64,000 bases of DNA from Niebla homalea (taxonomy: Eukaryota; Ascomycota; Lecanoromycetes; Lecanorales; Ramalinaceae), in assembly GCA_019925105.1 (NCBI GenBank), contig JAHGAU010000008.1, positions 1,364,001 through 1,428,000 of the forward strand, in the 5' to 3' direction. Positions within the stretch are counted from its first letter, which is position 1; every line of letters starts with the position of its first letter. The notes under the pieces were generated by a model, which saw only the letters and a program-made list of their open reading frames with translations, ran no database searches and was not told where the DNA came from. Position numbers and translations under genes: made by a program. Below are positions 57,052 to 64,000 of this stretch, piece by piece.

Positions 57052-57968
57052 CTTGAACGGTGAACACGAAATGGGGGGCGGAGAGACTCCATCTCACGTT
57101 GATACGTACAAGGGTAGCCTTACGCCTTGTTGGAAAGGATACTTCATCAACCTACAGCTTGGCCTCCCCCTTTAATACTTGACCAATCATAATCGCTGTA
57201 CTTGAGTACTCCACAAGCTCTAAAAATTGCATGAGGTTTCAGAGATGACGTTATAGCTATGGCGAGGTGGCAGAGTCTAGGTGCCTTGAGAGGCGTAAAG
57301 AGACACCAAGGTGCTGCGCCCGAGGCGCCCTCCGCTTTATGCACGCCATTTTCGTGCCCCAAAATACATACGTACGAATCGGGGACAAAATTGCGGGTTC
57401 TCGGCAATCAGGATTGAGCGATGTGGGCAGACTTGAGGCGGAAAAACTCACATCATTAACGGTGACCCGGACGTAAATATGAATTTAAGCAACGTGGTGG
57501 AAGTACGACTTTTGCATGACGATCTTGTGAAATGTTTGCTTTGCGATTCCTGCTGCTTCTGAGCTGATCATCTCGTGATGATATTGTGAAATGAAACATG
57601 GCAATTATGTAAGGCATTCGGTACAGTGAAGAAGACTTCATAAATCCGAATATGTCAGCTCCAACGGGTGGCAACAGTAAGCCAAAATTCGATGCTCCGT
57701 GTCCGAATCCTTCTTGCTCTCCGCTGACCTAATCAGAAATCAGATCTGAGAGACAGAGAAGGCTCGCCCGTGCGAAAGTACCAAGTGTAGGCCAAAATGT
57801 GATGCTCCATCTCCAGGTACTCTCGCTGCTTCCGGTAAGAGGCAGTCCCAAGCCAAAATGTAATACCTCGTCATATAGCTTTGTCCCTTCTCCTCAACAT
57901 ATGTGATACTTGGCCAAGATGGGATGCTTGGGACCAAGCAACGGTAAGATGCCAGCTTACCCCATCCC
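57052..57968. other. Lectin-like gene promoter and PRP4 3' flank with degenerate repeats
   Basis: About 900 bp without a supported gene. The word GCCAAAAT followed by a GATGCTCC-like word recurs at 57681, 57791, 57852 and (as GCCAAGATGGGATGCT) 57913. The last three are about 61 bp apart. Meaning unknown. Confidence 0.5.
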
Positions 57969-60497
57969 TCACATATTCGATGCTTTCTGTCTCAAGATGA
58001 ATGGATGCTTAAGAGCATCAGCGGGTGTGCATCTCTTCTCCGGGTTGAGATGGAGGCATCGATCCAGCAAGTCGACAAACAGATTGAGCTCCTTCATTTC
58101 CGCATCGTCCATGCCCTTGACATTACTGAACAGCCTCGTGCGGAGATCGCGACTCGGCCTACTGAGATTAAGGACCCGAATGGTATCCTTCCCGCTCAGT
58201 CGGTCCTTCTCAACACTCCGGAAATTGAGTAGGTCGTCGAAATGGTAGCCTGCGAACTGCGCTTTCCGAAGCATCCGATGATTGAATTTGCCGCGGCAAT
58301 CCATGATGGCCCGCAACATCTGATTGTTGCTCCGTCCGGTGAAGAGAATCTTGCCTGTGTATAGCTCGAACAAGGTGCATCCAATCGACCACATGTCAAT
58401 CGCAAAGTCGTAGTCCAGTCCCAGGATGATCTCCGGTGCTCGATAGAAACGGCTGACCAGGTATTGAGTGATTTGATTCTCCTTCGCGTCCGAAGCTGAT
58501 CCCAGGTCACAGATCTTGAGCATGCTCCTCGAATCATTGACCAGTATATTGTCCGGCTTGAGATCTGCGTGCAATATGTTGCATTTTCGTAGTAGACTAA
58601 GACCGAGAAACATCTGCTGGGCATAGGCTCTGACTGCTTTCAAATTAATACCAACATCGCGCCCAAACTTCTTCAAAACTTCTCGCAGATTGATGCTGAG
58701 ATTCTCAAAGACCATGCATAAGTGTGACTTGTATTCGAATGTCCTCTCTAATCGAATGAGGTGTTTCTTGTCTTCCAGATCATAGCTGTTGAGCTGTTGT
58801 AGGATCTCAATCTCTTTGATTCCAGCCTTCTTCATCGTGTCATTGTTGCGAATAATTTTGATAGCCACCAGTCGACTGGTTGTCTGGTCTGTAGCACGTA
58901 CAACACCAGAGAACATGCCTTTACCTAGGTTGGACTGTACATGGTATCGCCCGTCAAGCAGCTCACCAAGGATGACTTTGTAATAACCCTCGGCATCGTC
59001 CCAGTCATCAAGCATACTCATGTCGATCGCATTGGCTGCACGGACAGGCACCGCTTTCTTCGACCCGGATTGGGCCACTTTGGGAGCGATGGGGCCTGCT
59101 GCGAACATGTCCAGATCATCCTCCTCCGCAAACATGTCAAAGCCATCTGCGGCCTTCGGTTCTGCATCTTTGGTTGGCAGTACTGCTGCCGTACTTTCCG
59201 GAATAAGCACATCCTGGTCAGCTTGCTGCCTTTCGTCAAAGCCGGCAGCGGAAACACCCTCATTCCTTTGGTGTTCGTCATGCCTCTTCTTGTCCTCTTG
59301 CATGTCCATGGTCGGATCATAGTCAGCTGCAGATGGTTCGTCTTCTTGCCCCTTCCCCACTGGCAAAGCATTGTTGTTAGCAAGATCGGCATCTTTGACG
59401 ACAACGAAGTCTGTCGGCGAGTCCAGCCCTCCATCTTCTCTGGGCGTGTCGGGTGGAGACTCTTTTGGGGTTGCTGCATATGATAGCTTAGTGCCTGGAC
59501 TGTACATTACCATAGCTCTCTTACCTTGCGCTTGCAAAGTCTCTGAGATGGGGTCCTTGGGGGTTGAAGGCGTAGACTGAATTTCCGATGATAAGAGCTG
59601 GAGTTGCATCAGCGTAGCCTGACCTCGATGTTTAGCCTTGATGGCTTCGCGTCTTTTCCGTCGCTCCTCGATGAGTGTTGCTTCATCCTTTTGGACGGCA
59701 TTGCGCAGTGGATCGGCATCGTCAGCTGACGCATTTGAGTCGTGAAGACCACTGCAAGATTTGTGGTCAGCAATTTTCCATAGTAGGAGATAATGGACGC
59801 ACTTAGCTGTTCTGCCCGGACTAACAAATCCGTCCTTGGATTTACCATGCACTTCAGTCTTTTTTGATTCAGCTTGGTTCTGGAATGGGGCAGTGGCAAT
59901 TGGGGATTGACCCCGATCGCTCACCGACTGTTCGTACGGAAGCGTGCGGTGGCTTCCGTGAAGTCCTCTGGCATCCTCTACACGTCGGCCCGAGTCCTTG
60001 CTTCGGCCATGCTTTACTCGGGTGGCCTGAAAGGGTTCTCTGTGTTCCCTAGGCCTTCTGGGAGAGCGATCATCTCGTCGTTCTGGACGTTGTCCTTGGT
60101 CGCGTCGATCCGGATGTTTGCGATGCCGGCGATCCCTGGCCTCGGAGCTGCGGTAAAGCGATCTTCCAAGGTCGATATCTCTCCTGGAAGACAACTCGTA
60201 GCTAACTTTAAATCTTCGAGTGTCGTTGCGAGCACGGTCGTAATGATCATCCTTCGGACCGCGTTTCGAGGTCCGTGGTTCATGATACGGGGATCGGGAA
60301 CCATCTCTCGAGTGGGCGCGAGATCTGTGAAATATAGGAGATCTGAGCGGAGATGGTGAAGGAGAAATTGAGGACGCGGCTCTAGTGTGACGGTCAACGT
60401 CTGTGCCATGATACCCATTGGTCGTTGTAGTTGCCTTCTCTGAACTAGACTCGATGATTTCACCCTCGGAAGGGGATGTCGAAGAATCTCGGGACAT
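57969..60497 (-). CDS. PRP4: Prp4-type spliceosomal protein kinase
   Basis: Prp4 kinase (PRPF4B) phosphorylates U5/U4-U6 proteins to activate the spliceosome in the nucleus. Exons 60497..59803 and 59751..57969 give 825 residues. The N-terminal half is an RS/RD-rich region (SPYHEPRTSKRGPKD, RDRRHRKHPDRRDQ). The kinase domain starts YYKVILGELLDGRYHVQSNL, with glycine loop GKGMFSGVV, VAIKIIRNND, catalytic CNILHADLKPDNILV, DLGSASD in place of DFG, and the activation loop QYLVSRFYRAPEIILGLDYD. CMGC features include IDMWSIGCTLFELYTGKILF and DRCLHLNPEKRCTPADALKH. A 51-nt intron (GTGCGT, CTGACC, TTGCAG) is in frame and stop-free, so retention would insert 17 residues; removing it gives AKCV... replaced by ANGLHDSN. 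Divergent from TMA7. Confidence 0.93.
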   Translation of the reverse strand: MSRDSSTSPSEGEIIESSSEKATTTTNGYHGTDVDRHTRAASSISPSPSPLRSPIFHRSRAHSRDGSRSPYHEPRTSKRGPKDDHYDRARNDTRRFKVSYELSSRRDIDLGRSLYRSSEARDRRHRKHPDRRDQGQRPERRDDRSPRRPREHREPFQATRVKHGRSKDSGRRVEDARGLHGSHRTLPYEQSVSDRGQSPIATAPFQNQAESKKTEVHGKSKDGFVSPGRTAKCVHYLLLWKIADHKSCSGLHDSNASADDADPLRNAVQKDEATLIEERRKRREAIKAKHRGQATLMQLQLLSSEIQSTPSTPKDPISETLQAQGKRAMVMYSPGTKLSYAATPKESPPDTPREDGGLDSPTDFVVVKDADLANNNALPVGKGQEDEPSAADYDPTMDMQEDKKRHDEHQRNEGVSAAGFDERQQADQDVLIPESTAAVLPTKDAEPKAADGFDMFAEEDDLDMFAAGPIAPKVAQSGSKKAVPVRAANAIDMSMLDDWDDAEGYYKVILGELLDGRYHVQSNLGKGMFSGVVRATDQTTSRLVAIKIIRNNDTMKKAGIKEIEILQQLNSYDLEDKKHLIRLERTFEYKSHLCMVFENLSINLREVLKKFGRDVGINLKAVRAYAQQMFLGLSLLRKCNILHADLKPDNILVNDSRSMLKICDLGSASDAKENQITQYLVSRFYRAPEIILGLDYDFAIDMWSIGCTLFELYTGKILFTGRSNNQMLRAIMDCRGKFNHRMLRKAQFAGYHFDDLLNFRSVEKDRLSGKDTIRVLNLSRPSRDLRTRLFSNVKGMDDAEMKELNLFVDLLDRCLHLNPEKRCTPADALKHPFILRQKASNM

Positions 60498-60943
60498 GAA
60501 TGGAACTCAAGTAGCTATGTTTATGGTCACTGGAAGTGATTCGTGGTTGAGGTCAGCGAGCTTTTCACGACTTGACAAGGCCTTGGTAAGAAGCCTAACT
60601 GGTGGTGTTTGCTCCCCCCCGCCCTCTGGAGTAGAGTATAGCGATGAGATCCAGATCACGGGACAATGGTCTTGATAAGCGAGAAAGCTCAAGCCATTTC
60701 CATTCCATGTCATATGGGTATATGACCGGTCGTCAAAGAAATAAAGCAGTGGAAATCCAGACGAGTTTGATGCCGGCACGAACGGAATTAATCCCGCAGA
60801 CTTCATTTCACTTCACTTTTCAGTCGCTTTTGCCCCACGATCCCACGATCCCACGATCCCACGATCCCACGACCCCACGTCTCCTTCATTGTGTGCACCC
60901 GAACAAGACACCTTCTGGAGAATCTGCACCGTATTCAAGCAAA
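60498..60943. promoter_or_regulatory. Divergent promoter region PRP4/TMA7
   Basis: About 450 bp between start codons. It contains the 8-nt tandem repeat described separately, close to the TMA7 start. Confidence 0.6.
60834..60879 (+). repeat. 8-nt tandem repeat (CCCACGAT)n
   Basis: Five and a half consecutive CCCACGAT units, the fifth changed to CCCACGAC, about 65-110 nt upstream of the TMA7 ATG. Likely in the leader or core promoter. Confidence 0.9.
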
Positions 60944-61261
60944 ATGGGAGGTAATAGCAGAGAAGGTGTGCCCACGAGTTTCTGACACAAGTCTTCATCC
61001 TCTAAGTTGTCTGTCTAGGCGGCAAAGCCAAACCCCTCAAGGCGCCAAAGAAAGAGAAGAAGGATTTGGACGATGATGAGCTAGCATTCAGAGAGAAGCA
61101 GAAGGCCGGTAAGTGAATGTCCCTGAAGCGCTGAGATTTGACCCTCTCTGACATCTTGCATTCCAGATCAGAAGGCCATGAAGGAGATGGCAGACAAAGC
61201 TAAAGGGAAGGGCCCAATGAATGCAGGCCAGCAAGGAATTAAGAAGTCGGGAAAGAAGTGA
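60944..61261 (+). CDS. TMA7: Translation machinery-associated protein 7
   Basis: A 63-residue protein from three exons: 60944..60950, 61019..61108 and 61167..61261, with introns of 68 and 58 nt. The product starts MGGGKAKPLKAPKKEKKDLD, continues DDELAFREKQKADQKAMKEM and ends MNAGQQGIKKSGKK, the near-invariant Tma7 (human CCDC72) sequence. It is a small basic, helical protein that co-purifies with ribosomes; its exact role in translation is not well defined. The first exon carries only two codons and one base. The gene is too short and too split to show as a long open frame. It shares a promoter region with PRP4 and converges on the coiled-coil gene 230 bp downstream. Confidence 0.95.
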
Positions 61262-61491
61262 GCAACTTGTCAATATGAAGTGACGAGACAATGATGAACT
61301 CTGTCGCATACCAATATTGATCTCACCCGCCATGCATGAAGCTACTGAAAATGAAATCGTGAAGGACTCGGCTCTAGCTAATTCGTACAATACCCGTGCC
61401 ATCTTGCATTCCATTTCGCAGACTGTTCGACCTTCCATAAAATATCGAATAATTCGCATGAAGACTGCAGCATTTCTTTGCGCATCAAAAG

Positions 61492-63585
61492 CTATGTCGT
61501 GACTCTGCGAACCCAGATGCTCGTCGGTTCATAGTCAGCAAAATCATCATGCCTCTTCCATGCTCTGTGCAGCTTCAGACCTGTCTCATGCTCGTCCTTG
61601 ACGATTTCCGACAACTCCGTCTGGAGCGCCGATACCGTCCTCTTGATCTCGTTTCTCGAGGCTATGTCGTATGCGATTGGGCTAGGTTGTACCACGTTGG
61701 TCAGCTCGTGGATGACCGTCTCGATGTTGTGGCGCCGCCGACGAAGCACTTCTTGCTTTGCCTGCAGTGACTTGACCGGGTCGATAATTGGAGCATCAGG
61801 TGGGGGCTTGGGAAGGGCTTTCGATTCCTTTCTGGTGATACCATTAGGGGTTCCGCCATTCCCAGCAGGCACGCCTGATGGCGTGGGCTTCCTTCTCACT
61901 AAGCCAGCGGGGGCAACTGGTCTTTTTCGGTTCAATATGGAATCCGGGGTATTAGTGGGTGACGAGAGGGTCGAAGACATGTCCGGCGTTGGAGGCGGAC
62001 TGTTGTCATACGCTGTTGTAGCTACCGTCGTCGCGCTGAAGCGGCTCTTAGGTTCCTCCTGTACGGACATGTGCTGCTGCCAATTTGACCGGAATCGTGC
62101 TTCGATCTCGCCAGGACCAATGAGGCTGGATTCTCGTGGTGGAAAAGCGGTGGGAGGCATGGAGGGCACTGGAGGTTCCGATATCGACGGTAGCTGGGGA
62201 CTTGGCTGGCTGCTTGGGGGTAAGCTCGGCAGGGATTGATCTCTCCGATCTTTGAGTCCTTCATGGCTGGGATTGCGAGCTAAGGATGGACTCCAATCAT
62301 CATTCAGAAGAGTACCGGCCCTGGTCTTTGGGTCATAACTGGATGGCGTGGTTGATCCAGAAGAGCTCTGCGCATCCACCGATACCATTGCAGCCTGTTC
62401 TCTTGCCTCGATAGCGTCAAGAGTTTCTGCAGGCGTTGGTGTTGGCTGGACTGGGCTTGAGGAAGTGATTTGGTTAGCGGAGGGAGTTCTCGAAGTAAGT
62501 CTTAGCGGCTCAGGGACAATGGGTGGTGGAACTCTTTCTACCCTTTCTCTGGCACGTCTGGCACTGTCTTCTTGGGCGTTCAAGATTCGTTCCCTTTCTC
62601 GCTTGGCCTTTTCGATTCTTTCGCGGGCCATTTTCTGCTGCCGTTCCCTTTCCCTTTCCCTTTGTTCCTGCACGGCCCGCTCCTTTGCCTGCTTTGCTGC
62701 CTCAATTTCCTCTTGTTCGCACTCCAGGCGTTCTTTCTCTGCTTCTTCCCACTCCTCTTGTTCTCTTTCTGCTTCTTCTTGTCTCATTCGCTCCTCTTCG
62801 GCTCTCTCTCTTTCTTGCTCTTCGAGCCATCTTTTGTGACTACCAGGTGGAAATCTGGAGGACTGGCCGCTAGGTAGAGGCTTGTCAAACAATGGCTTCA
62901 CAATGCTATGACGTCCTCCGGCCCCCTTCCATTCGGGTCTTTCTACAATGGGTGGCTCGCTGATCTCCCTGGTTCCAACACGTTTGCGAGCGGGAGCGCT
63001 GCCTCCACTGATGTGGGTGGAAGTCCCATAAGGTCTCAGCCTCATCGGGGTAGGGGTTTCCTTGAGCTTTACAGAGCCAGGCGTGGCTGATGGAGGCTTC
63101 CCTTTTTCACCCGCAGTCGGCTCACCCGAGTATTCGTCCCAACGAACAGTTGAGGAGGCCGGGCTCGAAGAACCTTTGCTGCTGGAATTGGGAAGTTTCC
63201 AGAATTTCTTTGTGTTGCTTCTGGGGATTGGCAGATTACTGTTGTACTTCCGAGACCCACTTGGTCCCATTGCCTCGGATCGATCTGTAGTTGGGCTCGG
63301 CGTGGCTGAAACAGGTGATATGTCACTGATAGTTGACATTCTGTCGTTACTTCCTCTCATACTCGGTGAGTCGGGGGGTGATACGTCGTTGGGATATACA
63401 GAAGATGATGCAGGAGGAGTGCTAGGTCGTGGGTCAAGATAGGATCCAAACTCCAAAGAAGGTTGCGAGTAAACGGATGAGGTTGTTGGAACTTCAGACA
63501 TTGGTCTGTTATGAGGCTTGGGGTGGAGCTGCAATTGTTCACTGGGTAGGGTGTCCGTCAGGAGAAAGCTCATGAATCCGGCCAT
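61492..63585 (-). CDS. Orphan coiled-coil fungal protein
   Basis: A single frame of 697 residues; no family is recognised. The first half is disordered and Ser/Pro-rich (PSTPPASSSVYPNDVSPPDS). A long charged helix of about 110 residues, from HKRWLEEQERERAEEERMRQ to RERERILNAQEDSARRARER, is rich in Glu, Arg and Gln and should form a coiled coil or single alpha-helix. A second disordered stretch follows. The C-terminal 90 residues look ordered: KSLQAKQEVLRRRRHNIETV, IAYDIASRNEIKRTVSALQT and KRHDDFADYEPTSIWVRRVT. That block is the likely conserved domain. The start is either ATG 63585 (MAGFMSFLL) or, more in keeping with the body, ATG 63501 (MSEVPTTSSVYSQPS). Cytoskeletal or cell-cortex roles are typical of such layouts, but no function can be assigned. 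Confidence 0.72.
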   Translation of the reverse strand: MAGFMSFLLTDTLPSEQLQLHPKPHNRPMSEVPTTSSVYSQPSLEFGSYLDPRPSTPPASSSVYPNDVSPPDSPSMRGSNDRMSTISDISPVSATPSPTTDRSEAMGPSGSRKYNSNLPIPRSNTKKFWKLPNSSSKGSSSPASSTVRWDEYSGEPTAGEKGKPPSATPGSVKLKETPTPMRLRPYGTSTHISGGSAPARKRVGTREISEPPIVERPEWKGAGGRHSIVKPLFDKPLPSGQSSRFPPGSHKRWLEEQERERAEEERMRQEEAEREQEEWEEAEKERLECEQEEIEAAKQAKERAVQEQRERERERQQKMARERIEKAKRERERILNAQEDSARRARERVERVPPPIVPEPLRLTSRTPSANQITSSSPVQPTPTPAETLDAIEAREQAAMVSVDAQSSSGSTTPSSYDPKTRAGTLLNDDWSPSLARNPSHEGLKDRRDQSLPSLPPSSQPSPQLPSISEPPVPSMPPTAFPPRESSLIGPGEIEARFRSNWQQHMSVQEEPKSRFSATTVATTAYDNSPPPTPDMSSTLSSPTNTPDSILNRKRPVAPAGLVRRKPTPSGVPAGNGGTPNGITRKESKALPKPPPDAPIIDPVKSLQAKQEVLRRRRHNIETVIHELTNVVQPSPIAYDIASRNEIKRTVSALQTELSEIVKDEHETGLKLHRAWKRHDDFADYEPTSIWVRRVTT

Positions 63586-64000
63586 GTGGAAAGAGGGCTT
63601 AAGAACATGGAAGGAAGATTCTCAAGGGAAAGGGAGGGAGGGAGGACAAACAAAGGTAGATCTGGTAGTGATTTCAACACATCTCTGGTGCTCTTGCGGC
63701 CAAAAGCAGGCCTTGAGGACAAGCTATGAGAGCCATCCAGAATGTTGGTTGCATTCTGCAAAACTTTCTCGTCAACATCCGTGCCGATTAAGGTTGGACT
63801 GCCGATCGACGCCTGTCGATCCTTCTGGTTCAGTCGCTTCCACATGCCCGGACGACACGTGAGAGGAGAAGGTGCGAGTGAGGTGATTCTTGACTTTAAG
63901 ATGATGTTGGTGTGGTGTTGAGAACAATGGCAGGTGTCGACTTCATCTCAGGGAAATAGAAGGTAAGTCGCAAATACGAGGTATCTGACCCCTATACAAT
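63586..64000. other. Upstream region of the coiled-coil gene
   Basis: Promoter and leader sequence up to the window edge, with a purine-rich tract (GGGAAAGGGAGGGAGGGAGG) at about 63627-63646. No other gene is supported. Confidence 0.5.

Overview
The window reads as nuclear chromosomal DNA of a filamentous ascomycete (Pezizomycotina). The evidence is many short GT-AG introns (mostly 46-92 nt) with CTGAC/CTAAC-like branch sites, conserved fungal housekeeping genes on both strands, fungal-only families (DUF1765, DUF3669, Sch9 and Clg1-type proteins, Aleuria-type lectin fold), intron-containing tRNAs, and an AT-rich repeat block that looks mutated by repeat-induced point mutation (RIP). I cannot fix class or genus from the sequence alone. 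Exon maps below come from reading splice sites by eye and checking that phases and total lengths close; none is supported by transcript data.

Layout. Bases 1 to about 4540 are gene-free, extremely TA-rich repeat relics. Next come a broken DUF3669 gene (about 5028-6115) and a DUF1275 membrane protein gene. From about 8.7 kb to the end the window is ordinary gene-dense euchromatin: a DUF1765 protein, TFIIB (SUA7), ATP synthase subunit H (ATP14), a Pch1-type cyclin, a 525-bp terminal-inverted-repeat element (18385-18909), an F-box protein, the AGC kinase SCH9, an RSC7/Swp82-type chromatin remodelling subunit, a Clg1-like cyclin, the proteasome ATPase RPT5, tRNA-Arg(CCG), a peroxisomal MaoC-type hydratase, a NADAR protein, arginine methyltransferase HMT1, tRNA-Ala(TGC), PER1, phosphoacetylglucosamine mutase (PCM1), the divergent ribosome-biogenesis pair RRP3 and SSF1, an orphan serine-rich protein, EMC1, an atypical short-chain dehydrogenase, a membrane-anchored lectin-like protein, the divergent pair PRP4 kinase and TMA7, and an orphan coiled-coil protein.

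Gene relations. There is no metabolic cluster. Most genes serve core gene expression (TFIIB, Pch1, RSC7, HMT1, PRP4, RRP3, SSF1, TMA7), growth and nutrient signalling (SCH9, Clg1), or secretion and wall building (EMC1, PER1, PCM1). Several pairs are divergent and share promoters: SUA7/ATP14, SCH9/RSC7, hydratase/NADAR, RRP3/SSF1 and PRP4/TMA7.

I found no convincing undescribed multi-gene system. The observations most worth a second look are the RIP-like block with an adjacent decayed DUF3669 gene, the 525-bp inverted-repeat element with an internal G-rich minisatellite, the ATP14 gene whose unspliced form is one open frame, the HMT1 microexons, the RRP3/SSF1 promoter palindrome, and the repeat-bearing lectin-like membrane protein.
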